Shown here: positions 53,248-61,857 of the stretch, in pieces
Layout of the letters: each line of letters opens with the position of its first letter
Position numbering within the stretch: position 1 is the stretch's first letter
DNA from: DAISVY01 sp036826635
Lineage (GTDB): Bacteria > Zixibacteria > MSB-5A5 > GN15 > FEB-12
Assembly: GCA_036826635.1 (NCBI GenBank)
Contig: DAISVY010000006.1
Span: 124,001 to 188,000 of the forward strand
Direction of reading: 5' to 3'
Length of the DNA: 64,000 nt
Program-made: the position numbers and the translations under genes
The notes under the pieces: generated by a model
The model's input: only the letters and a program-made list of their open reading frames with translations
Database searches by the model: none
What the model was told of the DNA's origin: nothing

Positions 53248-54753
53248 ATGATGGCAACCTTGCCGACCCGGCCTGAAGCCGCGCGGCCGGTTGCGAGGAT
53301 TCTTCTGGCCCTGGGCGTACCCGTTATAGCGGTGCTTGTACTGTCGGGATGCGCAACGGTAGGGCCGGACTATGTAAGACCCGAGACACCGCTGCCGGCC
53401 GAATGGCACAACCAGCTCGAAGAAGATACGATTTCCGGTGACGTCGCTTCCCCGGGGCTGGCGGAGTGGTGGTCGGTATTCGGCGACACTCTGCTTTCCA
53501 ATCTGGTCGAAAGCGCCGTCGAAAACAACCTTGATCTCAAACAGGCACAGGCCAGGGTACGCGAGGCGAGAGCCAAACGGGGCGCCACCAAAGCGGATTA
53601 TTTCCCGACCATCGATGCCTCCGGCTCGGTATCGACAAGCCATGTCGAGCGAGATGACGGTTCGGAGATGTCAAACGAAAGCTATTCGGCCGGTCTCGAC
53701 GCCGGCTGGGAGCTGGACCTGTTCGGCGGTGTGCGCCGCTCGGTAGAAGCATCTACAGCCGATCAGGAAGCGAGCGAGGAAGATCTCCGCGACGTGCTCG
53801 TCTCTCTCATTTCCGAAGTGGCGCTCAATTATACAAACGTGCGTGTTTACCAGGCGCGGCTCTATGCGGCCGAGAAAAACCTCGAACTGCAAAACGAAAC
53901 CTACCAGTTGATTTTCTGGCGCAATCAGGCCGGTTTGAGTGATTCGCTGGAGGTCCAGCAGGCCCGCTATAATCTCGAAAACACGCGCTCCCTTATCCCG
54001 TCATTGCAGACAGGACTCGAGGAAGCAATGAACCACATCGCCATCCTGCTCGGTCAACATCCGGGCAGCGTTCATCAGCGGCTGCAAGAGCGCGCCGACG
54101 TACCGGTGGCACTCAGCCAGATCGCGGTCGGCATTCCGGCCGATATCATCCGGCGCCGTCCGGACATCCGGAAAGCGGAACGGCAACTTGCCGCACAAAC
54201 GGCCAGGGTCGGTGTGGCTATGGCCGAACTCTATCCGAAATTCAAGCTGAGCGGTTCAATCGGTCTGGAGGCGCTTTCTCTCGACGGGCTCTTCTCCTCG
54301 GCCGACGAAACCTCAAGCGGAGGCGGCCTCATCAGTCTTCCGATTTTCAACGCGGGATCAATTAGAAACAACGTCAAGGCACAATCGGCTGCCCAGGAGC
54401 AATATCTTATCGCTTACGAAGCGGCGGTGCTGAACTCCCTCGAGGAAGTTGAGAACGCGCTGTTTACTCTGGCGAGAGAACAGGAACGGCAGGAAGCTCT
54501 GAGCGAAGCTACCCAGGCATGCGCGGATGCGGCCGAACTGGCACAGCGAAAATACGAAGCAGGACTGGTCGATTTCAGTGATGTTCTTGATGCCCAGCGG
54601 TCACTGGTTTCATTCCAGGATCAACTGGTCGAAAGCGAAGGAACTCTCACTTCAGACCTGATTCGACTCTATAAGGCCCTTGGCGGCGGCTGGAATGCGC
54701 CGACCGTCGAAGATCAAAAGGTGGCCCATAACACGGAGACAAATGAACTATGA
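53248..54753 (+). CDS. NodT/TolC-family outer-membrane efflux lipoprotein
   Basis: A 501-residue outer-membrane channel. The signal sequence ends in the lipobox LSGCATVG (near residue 38). The mature N-terminus has VGPDYVRPETPLPAEW, typical of RND/MacB-type outer-membrane factors. Two TolC repeats with long helices follow (AVENNLDLKQAQARVREARA; LAQRKYEAGLVDFSDVLDAQ). It forms the exit duct with the adaptor encoded next (ATGA overlap). The ATGATG start has no close ribosome site; GAAAGGAG is about 30 bases upstream. Confidence 0.92.
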   Translation: MMATLPTRPEAARPVARILLALGVPVIAVLVLSGCATVGPDYVRPETPLPAEWHNQLEEDTISGDVASPGLAEWWSVFGDTLLSNLVESAVENNLDLKQAQARVREARAKRGATKADYFPTIDASGSVSTSHVERDDGSEMSNESYSAGLDAGWELDLFGGVRRSVEASTADQEASEEDLRDVLVSLISEVALNYTNVRVYQARLYAAEKNLELQNETYQLIFWRNQAGLSDSLEVQQARYNLENTRSLIPSLQTGLEEAMNHIAILLGQHPGSVHQRLQERADVPVALSQIAVGIPADIIRRRPDIRKAERQLAAQTARVGVAMAELYPKFKLSGSIGLEALSLDGLFSSADETSSGGGLISLPIFNAGSIRNNVKAQSAAQEQYLIAYEAAVLNSLEEVENALFTLAREQERQEALSEATQACADAAELAQRKYEAGLVDFSDVLDAQRSLVSFQDQLVESEGTLTSDLIRLYKALGGGWNAPTVEDQKVAHNTETNEL

Positions 54754-56048
54754 GCACGCGGATTGATGCGAAAACCGATATCGCCGGCGTCCTCGAGACG
54801 GATCAACACTCCAACCGCAAAAGGCAGATGAGACGATGGCTCACCCTGGCGGTGGCAATCGTGGTGGTGATCGTGGTGGTAATTATTTTGAAAACACTGA
54901 GCGGCTCCGCCTCGGTACAATATACGACCCGAGATGTAACGCGTGGTGATCTGACGGTCATCGTCACGGCAACCGGCACCATACAGCCGACCAACGAAGT
55001 GGAAGTCGGCAGTGAGCTTTCCGGAATAATCGAGAGTGTAGAAGTCGATTTCAACGATGAAGTCACGGTGGGACAACCGCTGGCGCGTCTCGATACCTCG
55101 AAACTCGAGGCCCAGGTAACACAGTCTCGGGCCTCGCTGGAATCGGCCCGCGCAAAAGCCATGCAGTCACAGGCCACTGTCGACGAGACCTTCAGCAAAC
55201 TGGAACAGCTCAAAAAGGTCCGCGAACTCAGCGGCAACAAGATACCTTCGAAAACTGACCTCGACGCAGCCGAAGCCTCCTGGCAACGGGCGGTCGCCGA
55301 AAAGGCCGCCGCCGATGCGGAAGTGTCTCAGGCCAAAGCCACCCTGACGGCCTATGAAACAGACCTTTCAAAGTCCATCATTCGCTCGCCCATCAACGGT
55401 GTTGTTCTCTCCCGCGACGTGGAACCGGGCCAGACCGTAGCCGCCTCGTTCACGGCTCCCGTGATGTTCACGCTGGCGGAAGATCTGACCGAAATGGAAC
55501 TTCATGTCGACGTCGATGAAGCCGATATCGGCAAAGTAGCGAAGGGTCAGACCGCGGAATTCACCGTGGCTGCCTGGCCCGACCGCACTTTCAACGCGGT
55601 TATCACCGAGGTCCGCTTCGGTTCGTCGGAAACATCGGGCGTGGTAACGTACAAAACGGTATTAAAAGTGGATAACTTAGATCTCGCCCTCCGTCCCGGA
55701 ATGACCGCCACGGCCGACATCACGGTGAACAAGGTCGAAGATGCGATCCTGGTCCCGAACGCCACCCTGCGGTTCTCTCCTCCCGTCGCACAGGACGCGG
55801 CGAAAAAGGAATCCTCCGGCAGTCTGGTCGGTTCGCTCCTTCCGGGCCCGCCGCACCACGACGACAAGTCGCAGTCGGTGGAAACATCCGTTAACGGAAA
55901 GCAGACCGTCTGGACGCTCAGCGACGGAGAACTCAAGTCCATCCCGGTAACTATTGGCATGACCGACGGAAGTTTCAGCGAAGTTGTATCCGGCGATGTC
56001 AAACCGGGGATGGTCCTCGTCACCGACTTGATCCAGACGGAGGAGTGA
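54750..56048 (+). CDS. Periplasmic adaptor (MacA/HlyD-like)
   Basis: A 432-residue adaptor. A membrane anchor covers about 30-52 (LTLAVAIVVVIVVVIILKTL). Then come the lipoyl-like half-motif ATGTIQPTNEVEVGSELSG, an alpha-helical hairpin (about 110-200, VTQSRASLESARAKAMQSQA) and the second lipoyl half SPINGVVLSRDVEPGQTVAA, followed by beta-barrel and membrane-proximal domains. An insertion near 345-390 is proline- and serine-rich. It couples the ABC permease to the outer-membrane channel. Overlaps the upstream stop by ATGA, and its stop overlaps the ATPase start region. Confidence 0.92.
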   Translation: MSTRIDAKTDIAGVLETDQHSNRKRQMRRWLTLAVAIVVVIVVVIILKTLSGSASVQYTTRDVTRGDLTVIVTATGTIQPTNEVEVGSELSGIIESVEVDFNDEVTVGQPLARLDTSKLEAQVTQSRASLESARAKAMQSQATVDETFSKLEQLKKVRELSGNKIPSKTDLDAAEASWQRAVAEKAAADAEVSQAKATLTAYETDLSKSIIRSPINGVVLSRDVEPGQTVAASFTAPVMFTLAEDLTEMELHVDVDEADIGKVAKGQTAEFTVAAWPDRTFNAVITEVRFGSSETSGVVTYKTVLKVDNLDLALRPGMTATADITVNKVEDAILVPNATLRFSPPVAQDAAKKESSGSLVGSLLPGPPHHDDKSQSVETSVNGKQTVWTLSDGELKSIPVTIGMTDGSFSEVVSGDVKPGMVLVTDLIQTEE

Positions 56049-56053
56049 TTGTG

Positions 56054-56773
56054 ATGGCAGATCCCGCTCCGAACAGAGAGAACATTATCGAGCTGCACGG
56101 CGTTACCAAAGTGTACGGTCAGGGTCAGGCGGCCATGGCCGCGCTCCGCGGCATCGATCTGGGAATAGCCGAAGGCGAGTTTATGGCTGTGATGGGGCCG
56201 AGCGGTTCGGGAAAATCAACCTGCATGAACATCCTGGGCTGCCTCGATACACCGACAGCCGGCGAATACCTCTTCAAAGGGGTCAAAGTAACCAGCCTCA
56301 CCCGAAACCAGCGTACCCGGCTTCGACGCTTCTTTCTCGGTTTCGTTTTTCAGGGATTTAACCTCCTGAGCCGAACGACAGCGCTGGAAAACGTGGAACT
56401 TCCCCTTATCTATCGCGGTGTCCCGGCACGAGAACGCAAAGAGAAAGCGCTCGAAGCGCTCGATACCGTGGGGCTCGTCGAATGGAAAACCCACACGCCG
56501 GGCGAGTTGTCCGGGGGGCAGCAGCAGCGTGTGGCCATCGCGCGGGCTATTGTTACCGACCCGATGGTGCTCTTTGCCGACGAACCGACGGGCAACCTGG
56601 ATTCATCGCGAGCGCGGGAGATCATGGAACTTCTCGCTCGACTGAACCGCGACCGGGGGATCACCTGCGTTATGGTAACGCACGAACAAGAAATGGCCGC
56701 ATACGCCGGACGAATCGTCCATTTCCTCGACGGCCAGGTCTCCTCTGACGAGAGTAACGGAAGGAAAGAATAA
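56054..56773 (+). CDS. MacB/LolD-like ABC ATPase
   Basis: A 239-residue ATP-binding subunit. ATG 56054 has GGAGGAG eight bases upstream; two in-frame GTG codons lie just before. Walker A GPSGSGKSTCMN, signature LSGGQQQRVAIARAIV, Walker B VLFADEPTGNLDS, and the H-loop VMVTHEQEMAA are all in place. It is the stand-alone motor of the MacB-type transporter, whose permease gene overlaps as TAATG. It is encoded between adaptor and permease. Confidence 0.93.
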   Translation: MADPAPNRENIIELHGVTKVYGQGQAAMAALRGIDLGIAEGEFMAVMGPSGSGKSTCMNILGCLDTPTAGEYLFKGVKVTSLTRNQRTRLRRFFLGFVFQGFNLLSRTTALENVELPLIYRGVPARERKEKALEALDTVGLVEWKTHTPGELSGGQQQRVAIARAIVTDPMVLFADEPTGNLDSSRAREIMELLARLNRDRGITCVMVTHEQEMAAYAGRIVHFLDGQVSSDESNGRKE

Positions 56774-57978
56774 TGCTGTGGAATACGATTCTCCTGGCCA
56801 TTCGGGCATTGAGACGGAACGTTATGCGCTCGGTGCTTACGACACTGGGCATCGTCATCGGTGTCGGGGCGGTCATCACGATGGTAACGATTGGAGAAGG
56901 CGCGACCGCTCAGGTGAGAGAACAGATCGCGAGCATGGGCAGTAACCTGCTCATGATAAGTCCGGGCGGAAGACTCGGTCCGGGCCAGTCAAGCGGCATG
57001 GTTCCGTTCAAGGAATCCGACGGAGAGGCTATCATCAAAGATGTAAACTCCATCAGGGCCGTCGCTCCCATTTCATCGAAAACGCTCCAGGCGGTCTTCG
57101 GCAACGAGAACTGGTCCACGACGGTGACGGGAACAGAGAACACATACTTCGACATAACGAACAGGAACATCGAGTCGGGCCGACAGTTCACGGACGGCGA
57201 GGTGCGCGCCGGAGCGGCTGTCTGCGTTATCGGGACGACCATCCAGTCGGAATTGTTCGGCTCAGAGGATCCTGTCGGACAGAGGATCCGTCTTGAGAAG
57301 CTCACCTGTCAGATCGTGGGGGTCCTTCAATCGAAGGGACAGAACACGATGGGCCGTGACCAGGACGACATCGTGGTGGTTCCGTTGCGCACTTTCCAGA
57401 GACGTATCGCCGGATCTACCGATGTTTCGTTCTTCCAGGTGTCGGTGAACGAGGGCATCTCTACCGAAAAAGTGCAACAAGAAATCCGTTCCCTGTTGCG
57501 AAACAGACGGCATCTCGCCGCGAGCGACGACGACAATTTCAGAGTCATGGACACGAAAGAAATAGCCAACATGCTGACCGGGACAACACAACTGCTCACC
57601 GCTCTTCTCAGTTCCGTGGCGGCGGTAAGTTTGCTTGTCGGCGGAATCGGTATTATGAACATAATGCTCGTCTCGGTCACCGAACGGACACGCGAGATCG
57701 GCATAAGGCTCGCCATTGGCGCGCTGGAACGCGAAGTGCTGATTCAGTTTCTTGTCGAATCGGTGATCCTTTCGTCTTTCGGTGGTATTGTCGGTATAGT
57801 CCTCGCTCTGAGTGCATCCATCTGGGCGGCACACATGCTCCAGGTGCCTTTCATATTCAATGGGGGCATTATCACCCTGGCCTTTCTCTTTTCGGCTGCG
57901 GTTGGAGTGGCGTTTGGCTATTTCCCGGCCATGAAGGCGGCCAGGTTGGACCCGATAGAAGCGTTGCGGTACGAATAA
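56773..57978 (+). CDS. MacB-like ABC permease
   Basis: A 401-residue permease of the FtsX/MacB type: first membrane helix near 20-45 (RNVMRSVLTTLGIVIGVGAV), a large periplasmic domain about 50-275, and three C-terminal helices (the last block AAVGVAFGYFPAMKAARLDP). The conserved RTREIGIRLAIGA stretch at the coupling region is present. With the ATPase, adaptor and lipoprotein channel it makes a complete tripartite efflux pump, probably for peptides or hydrophobic compounds. Last gene of the operon. A GC-rich hairpin follows at 58006. Confidence 0.93.
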   Translation: MLWNTILLAIRALRRNVMRSVLTTLGIVIGVGAVITMVTIGEGATAQVREQIASMGSNLLMISPGGRLGPGQSSGMVPFKESDGEAIIKDVNSIRAVAPISSKTLQAVFGNENWSTTVTGTENTYFDITNRNIESGRQFTDGEVRAGAAVCVIGTTIQSELFGSEDPVGQRIRLEKLTCQIVGVLQSKGQNTMGRDQDDIVVVPLRTFQRRIAGSTDVSFFQVSVNEGISTEKVQQEIRSLLRNRRHLAASDDDNFRVMDTKEIANMLTGTTQLLTALLSSVAAVSLLVGGIGIMNIMLVSVTERTREIGIRLAIGALEREVLIQFLVESVILSSFGGIVGIVLALSASIWAAHMLQVPFIFNGGIITLAFLFSAAVGVAFGYFPAMKAARLDPIEALRYE

Positions 57979-58005
57979 TATGCGGTCGTGAAATTTCGTG
58001 AGATT

Positions 58006-58030
58006 CCCGGGAGCCCGTGTTGCTCCCGGG
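58006..58030 (+). terminator. Hairpin after the efflux operon
   Basis: A 9-bp perfect stem CCCGGGAGC/GCTCCCGGG with a seven-base loop, 27 bases past the permease stop. There is no T run, so it may be a weak or Rho-assisted end. Confidence 0.5.
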
Positions 58031-58234
58031 CCGCGGTATCGGCGCGACCGGCCAGCCAACGACGAGACCATCTCCCCTGTTTCCGAAGTTCATCGACGCT
58101 TGTAACTGACCATCGGACACGCTCTGAAGATACTCCCCTGTTCCAGAAGACCGAGTTTCTTCTGGGCAAGTTTCTGTTGAGCGGCCATCAATAATGTCAT
58201 TCCTTCGGAAATCTCGAAATTATTTGAAAATTCG

Positions 58235-58263
58235 TTGAATCGTTTTAAGATTCGGAATATCTA
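58235..58263 (+). promoter_or_regulatory. Promoter of the peroxiredoxin gene
   Basis: TTGAAT (58235-58240) and TATCTA (58258-58263) with a 17-base gap in an AT-rich stretch, about 57 bases before the peroxiredoxin start. Confidence 0.6.
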
Positions 58264-58274
58264 ACAATACGTAA

Positions 58275-58289
58275 TAGGAATTATTCCTA
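58275..58289. promoter_or_regulatory. 15-bp palindrome in the peroxiredoxin leader
   Basis: TAGGAATTATTCCTA is a perfect palindrome with a single central base. It lies just after the predicted transcription start and before the ribosome site. The form (7-1-7, AT-rich) resembles Fur/PerR-family boxes, but the sequence differs from the known consensus. Confidence 0.6.
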
Positions 58290-58319
58290 AATAGGAAATA
58301 AACAGAAAGGACATGGCAA

Positions 58320-58979
58320 ATGAATGAAATTGAAACCACCGCCCAGCCGGTCGGCCTGCCGCGTCTCGGCGCTCCGGCCCCGCATTTCGAAGCCGTTACC
58401 ACCCACGGGAAACTGCGCCTCGAGGATTACAAAGGAAGCTGGCTGATACTTTTCTCCCATCCGGCCGACTTCACGCCGGTATGCACCACCGAATTCATGG
58501 GTTTCGCCGAGATTTACCCTGAACTCCAGAAACTCAACACTCAGCTTCTGGGTCTCTCGGTCGACAGCGTCTATTCCCATATCGCCTGGGTGCGCAATAT
58601 CGAGGAAAAGATGGGAGTCAAGATTCCGTTCCCCGTGATCGCCGACCTCGATATGAAAGTCGCCAAAACGTACGGCATGATCCACGAGGGCGAGAGTTCC
58701 ACCGAAACCAGCCGGGCCGTGTTTATCATCGACGACAAGCAGAACCTTCGGGCCATGATCTACTACCCGCTGAGTACCGGCCGCAATATGAGCGAGATCC
58801 TTCGTACGGTTAAGGCGCTTCAAACAACCGATGCCAACGGGGTCGCTACCCCCGCCAACTGGCAACCGGGCGACAAAGTAATCGTGCCGCCGCCCCTGAC
58901 GCAGGAGATGGCCGAGGAACGTGCCAACGACAAGACTGTCGAATGCACCGACTGGTACTTCTGCAAAAAGAACCTGTGA
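58320..58979 (+). CDS. Peroxiredoxin (Prx6/AhpC-like with extra C-terminal cysteines)
   Basis: A 219-residue thiol peroxidase. The peroxidatic Cys is C55 in DFTPVCTTEFMGFAEIYP. Two further cysteines sit at the C-terminus (TVECTDWYFCKK). The archaeal-type Prx6 arrangement and the C-terminal DKVIVPPPLTQEMAEER region are typical. It reduces hydrogen peroxide and organic peroxides. The upstream promoter and palindrome suggest control by a peroxide- or metal-responsive repressor. A winged-helix gene follows after 11 bases. Confidence 0.93.
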   Translation: MNEIETTAQPVGLPRLGAPAPHFEAVTTHGKLRLEDYKGSWLILFSHPADFTPVCTTEFMGFAEIYPELQKLNTQLLGLSVDSVYSHIAWVRNIEEKMGVKIPFPVIADLDMKVAKTYGMIHEGESSTETSRAVFIIDDKQNLRAMIYYPLSTGRNMSEILRTVKALQTTDANGVATPANWQPGDKVIVPPPLTQEMAEERANDKTVECTDWYFCKKNL

Positions 58980-58990
58980 GGTGAGGCGCT

Positions 58991-59221
58991 ATGGGCTGTG
59001 TTAATCCCGACGGATCACTGACATCCTCGGCTCGCCGGTTACTCCGGGCGCTGGAGCAGGAACACACGGCCGAAGAAGTCGGCGAACTGGCCGGCCAGCC
59101 GTTGTTCAAAGTACGCAGCAGCCTTCGGGAGATGGTCGAAACCGGGCTGGTCGAAGAATCGGACGGTCAATACAAGACAACCGATCTCGGCCGGTCGCAG
59201 GCCGCCAAAGGCGAGCAGTAG
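58991..59221 (+). CDS. Small winged-helix protein
   Basis: A 76-residue protein with a GAGGTGAGG site. Residues about 12-65 form an HTH/wing pattern (ARRLLRALEQEHTAEEVGEL; VRSSLREMVETGLVEESDGQ; YKTTDLG). The form is like a minimal MarR or ArsR DNA-binding domain with no sensor domain. It is co-transcribed with the peroxiredoxin, so it may regulate that gene, but its target is unknown. The N-terminal Cys is not in a clear redox motif. Confidence 0.7.
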   Translation: MGCVNPDGSLTSSARRLLRALEQEHTAEEVGELAGQPLFKVRSSLREMVETGLVEESDGQYKTTDLGRSQAAKGEQ

Positions 59222-59265
59222 GCAGACACAACGACTGTTATCCGACAGTCACAAAGAGTAAACGC

Positions 59266-59299
59266 AAAGCGGCGGGTTCATTCACGGACTCGCCGCTTT
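59266..59299 (+). terminator. Hairpin after the winged-helix gene
   Basis: AAAGCGGCG (59266-59274) pairs with CGCCGCTTT (59291-59299), 9 bp. Only CACTTG follows, so the U tract is poor. Termination strength is uncertain. Confidence 0.5.
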
Positions 59300-59576
59300 C
59301 ACTTGCAGGAACTCAAGAGTGCCCGTAGCTTTAGATGTTTTCCCTTGACTTACAACAACTTACAAAAAAAGAAGCTTCGCAGGAGAAATGATCCCTTAAT
59401 CCCCATTGTGAAATAAAAACTTACTGATATTAAGGCCGAAATCGTATTGACCTAAAAACACACCCTAAAAAACAGCCCACAACTCAATCTCTTGTATCAC
59501 AACAGATTAACTGTAAGCCCCGTCCCCCTATAATCAGAAAAAATTCAGCCCTAAAACGAAAATAAGCGAAAAATAC

Positions 59577-59605
59577 TTGACGAATGTGTCAGTTTTGACG
59601 ACAAT
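59577..59605 (+). promoter_or_regulatory. Promoter of the TetR gene
   Basis: TTGACG (59577-59582) and GACAAT (59600-59605) with a 17-base gap. The -10 box lies exactly inside the operator arms (see 59593-59612). Confidence 0.5.
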
Positions 59606-59612
59606 GTCAAAA
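59593..59612. promoter_or_regulatory. Inverted-repeat operator overlapping the -10 box
   Basis: TTTTGAC (59593-59599) and GTCAAAA (59606-59612) are separated by GACAAT. A second copy of the right part (GACAATG then GTGTCAAA) lies at 59615-59628. Binding there would block transcription, a clear picture of self-repression by the TetR gene that follows. Confidence 0.65.
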
Positions 59613-59640
59613 ACGACAATGGTGTCAAATCGGATTGAGA

Positions 59641-60303
59641 ATGACTGAAACGGCGAAAAAGCCCAAACGGCGAAGACAATCCCGGCAACAGAGACGGGTT
59701 GAAAAGACCAGGGATAAGCTGATGTCCGCTGCCCGGTCGGTCTTCTCGGAAAAAGGGCTCGGAGCGTCAGTAGACGAGATCGCCGAGCGGGCCGATGTGG
59801 CCCGCGGAAGTTTTTACTACCATTTCAAAAGCAGAGAAAAACTCATCCGGCAAATGGTAGATGATATCTTAGGGGAACTGACTGAGCGGATGAACACGGA
59901 GTGCTCGGGCAGAAACGGACTTGAAGAAATGCTGGACGGTATAATTCAGGCTCACATCTGCTTCTTCTCCACCCGCTGGCAGGATTTTGTTCTCTATTAC
60001 CAGAGCCGGGCCGATCTGACCCTGGAAAACTCGTATGACGGTTTGGAAAGACCGTTTCTGAAATATGGCAAGAGCATCGAGAAATTGATCGATGCAAGTA
60101 TTCCCGAACCTATCTCAGATGAACAACTTCGGCGTACAGCCAACGCCATTGCCGGATTCATATCGGGATATTATTCGTTTGCCAGTGTCGCGTCTCCCGA
60201 TCAGGACGTTGATAAAGAATTCGAATCACTCAGAAAGGCTTTTGTCACAAGCCTGGCTCGATTTGCAAGGGAGGCTTTGCCTGAGAGTCAGGTAAAATGG
60301 TAG
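59641..60303 (+). CDS. TetR/AcrR-family repressor
   Basis: A 220-residue regulator, taken from ATG 59641 (a TTG six bases upstream is in frame). A very basic N-terminus (KPKRRRQSRQQRR) leads into the HTH (RDKLMSAARSVFSEKGLGAS; ADVARGSFYYHFKSREKLIR). The C-terminal ligand domain follows, ending in ASPDQDVDKEFESLRKAFVT. The repeat at 59593-59628 is the likely operator. There is no neighbouring pump or enzyme gene on the same strand, since the next gene is a fasciclin protein 463 bases away, so the effector target is unclear. Confidence 0.85.
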   Translation: MTETAKKPKRRRQSRQQRRVEKTRDKLMSAARSVFSEKGLGASVDEIAERADVARGSFYYHFKSREKLIRQMVDDILGELTERMNTECSGRNGLEEMLDGIIQAHICFFSTRWQDFVLYYQSRADLTLENSYDGLERPFLKYGKSIEKLIDASIPEPISDEQLRRTANAIAGFISGYYSFASVASPDQDVDKEFESLRKAFVTSLARFAREALPESQVKW

Positions 60304-60766
60304 CACATAAAGTCACAAAGGATACAGTTCACGAAGACGGTTGGCCAATAAGGACCTAAACGAGTCAACCTCTCCTACGGAACAGTCATTCAGTAAGTCG
60401 TCGTTTTAGTTCGGTTCACGAGGAGAAGAATGCCGGACACGGGGAAGGCGGCTTCAGGGTCATCACCTGAATCACGTGGCCCCGCAGCCTGTGCGAATAA
60501 GGTTGCGCGGAGAAACTGACAGCACCAACAACAACTGAATAGAGAAACCAGGGTTTCGTTGCGATCCGAACAGGATTCGTAAACTTCGCCAGTTACACGG
60601 GACAAATCCGTGCAGTACGAGCGCTGAAGACATCGCGAACCCCGGTGTAGCTCTGAACCTCCGCTCCGGTGGTTGACAAAGACAGTAAGCAAGATCAAGA
60701 AACGATACCGGTTACGCTTATACCGTCGGACATGAATAACACGTAGTAATGAAACGGAGAAATGTA
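60304..60766. other. Intergenic region before the fasciclin gene
   Basis: 463 bases with no convincing gene on either strand. TTGACA at 60673-60678 is a good -35 word, but no matching -10 is found at a normal distance. There is no strong terminator after the TetR gene. A minus-strand frame of 142 codons (60390-60818) is judged spurious. Confidence 0.3.
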
Positions 60767-61333
60767 ATGAAGAAGAGAATCGTAAAGTTCGCATTGGTTG
60801 CCACGATTCTGTTGGCATTGCCTTTCTCGGTCGGCTTAACTCAGGATTTCGAATATCCCGCGGACGAATCTACAGATGAGTATGAGCCGGAATACGAGGA
60901 GGATGTGCCGCCGGATATCGTCAAGACCATGACCGATTACGGCTCCCTCGAAACGTTTTTAGGACTGCTGGATAAAGCGGGGCTTATGGAGAAGCTGAAG
61001 GGACAAGGCCCTTTCACGTTGTTCGTGCCCGACGACTCCGCCTTCGCCCAGCTTGAACCGGCCCAGTTCGAGAAGTTAACATCCGACCCCGAATACCTGA
61101 AAGAGGTATTGTCACGACATATAGTCGCCGGACATCGGGTAGAGTTCGGTGATAATCCCGAGTCGCTGACCGTGAAGGCACTCAACGGGGCGGTGATCAA
61201 TATCGAGGTCACCGAGGAGTCAGTCAGAATAGAGCAGGCCTGGGTTATCGATGAACAGATAGAATGCAGTAACGGCCTGCTGCATGTTATAGACGCGGTT
61301 TTGCTTCCCCCGGAGGGACAGCGGAAAGGCTAA
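60767..61333 (+). CDS. Secreted fasciclin-domain protein
   Basis: A 188-residue protein. ATG 60767 is preceded by CGGAGAAATGTA; ATG 60749 is also in frame. Signal peptide: basic KKRIVK, then FALVATILLALPFSVG. An acidic stretch follows (DESTDEYEPEYEEDVPP). The FAS1 domain (about 48-180) has TMTDYGSLETFLGLLDKAGL, FTLFVPDDSAFAQL and the H-box region LSRHIVAGHRVEF, ending NGLLHVIDAVLLPP. Fasciclin proteins act in adhesion or surface structure. It stands alone. Confidence 0.9.
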   Translation: MKKRIVKFALVATILLALPFSVGLTQDFEYPADESTDEYEPEYEEDVPPDIVKTMTDYGSLETFLGLLDKAGLMEKLKGQGPFTLFVPDDSAFAQLEPAQFEKLTSDPEYLKEVLSRHIVAGHRVEFGDNPESLTVKALNGAVINIEVTEESVRIEQAWVIDEQIECSNGLLHVIDAVLLPPEGQRKG

Positions 61334-61407
61334 CTAACGAGCACATCTGAAGGGATAGACTCCGACAGATGCGCTCCAATGAACTCCTTTGTCCGGAGAA
61401 ACATATT

Positions 61408-61857
61408 GTGAAAACAGAAGTCGCGGCTGGTACCGTCGTAAAAGACACGGTGACAAGGCTCACAGTAGACAAAGAACCGACTCGGTTCAACAAAGATGAC
61501 CTCAGAAAGGCCTGGGGCCTGGCCGGCAGTTTTGACATTTATGACTGCAATCCCGAAACGATCCGTGACGCCGACGCAATCAAACGGTTCGTATATGAAC
61601 TCTGTGACTTGATTGAAATGAAGCGTTTCGGTGACTGTGTCGTGGTTAATTTCGGCGAAGATGAACGGGTGGCCGGGTTTTCCATGATCCAACTTATCGA
61701 GACTTCCCTGATATCAGCCCATTTTGCCAATGCCAGCAATACCACTTACCTCGACGTCTTCAGTTGCAAGCCGTACGACCCCGAAGTCGTGGAAAAATTC
61801 GCCCTGGATTTCTTCGGTGGTTCACGCTGCATCACCCACGTGAACTTGAGGCGATAA
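61408..61857 (+). CDS. S-adenosylmethionine decarboxylase-like protein
   Basis: A 149-residue protein from GTG 61408 (CGGAG nine bases before; ATG 61369 would add 13 residues). Family landmarks: KAWGLAGSFDIYDCNPETIR, GDCVVVNFGEDERVAGFSMI, then QLIETSLISAHFANASNTTY and LDVFSCKPYDPEVVEKFALD. In AdoMet decarboxylases the Ser after Glu becomes the pyruvoyl cofactor, and the ETS region here fits, though the local sequence (ETSLISAH instead of ESHISIHT) is one residue longer. It would make decarboxylated AdoMet. The stop overlaps the acetyltransferase start (TAATG), so it opens a small biosynthetic cluster. Confidence 0.8.
   Translation: MKTEVAAGTVVKDTVTRLTVDKEPTRFNKDDLRKAWGLAGSFDIYDCNPETIRDADAIKRFVYELCDLIEMKRFGDCVVVNFGEDERVAGFSMIQLIETSLISAHFANASNTTYLDVFSCKPYDPEVVEKFALDFFGGSRCITHVNLRR

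Larger units (their letters stand above)
59222..59640. other. Intergenic region with hairpin and AT-rich control area
   Basis: 419 bases. A hairpin at 59266-59299 marks the end of the peroxiredoxin transcript. From about 59370 the sequence is AT-rich, with the promoter and operator of the next gene at 59577-59628. Nothing protein-like is seen between. Confidence 0.4.

Noticed and set aside
60390..60818. 142-codon minus-strand frame before the fasciclin gene
   Set aside because: Ser/Arg/Cys-rich without pattern and overlaps the real fasciclin start. No ribosome site.
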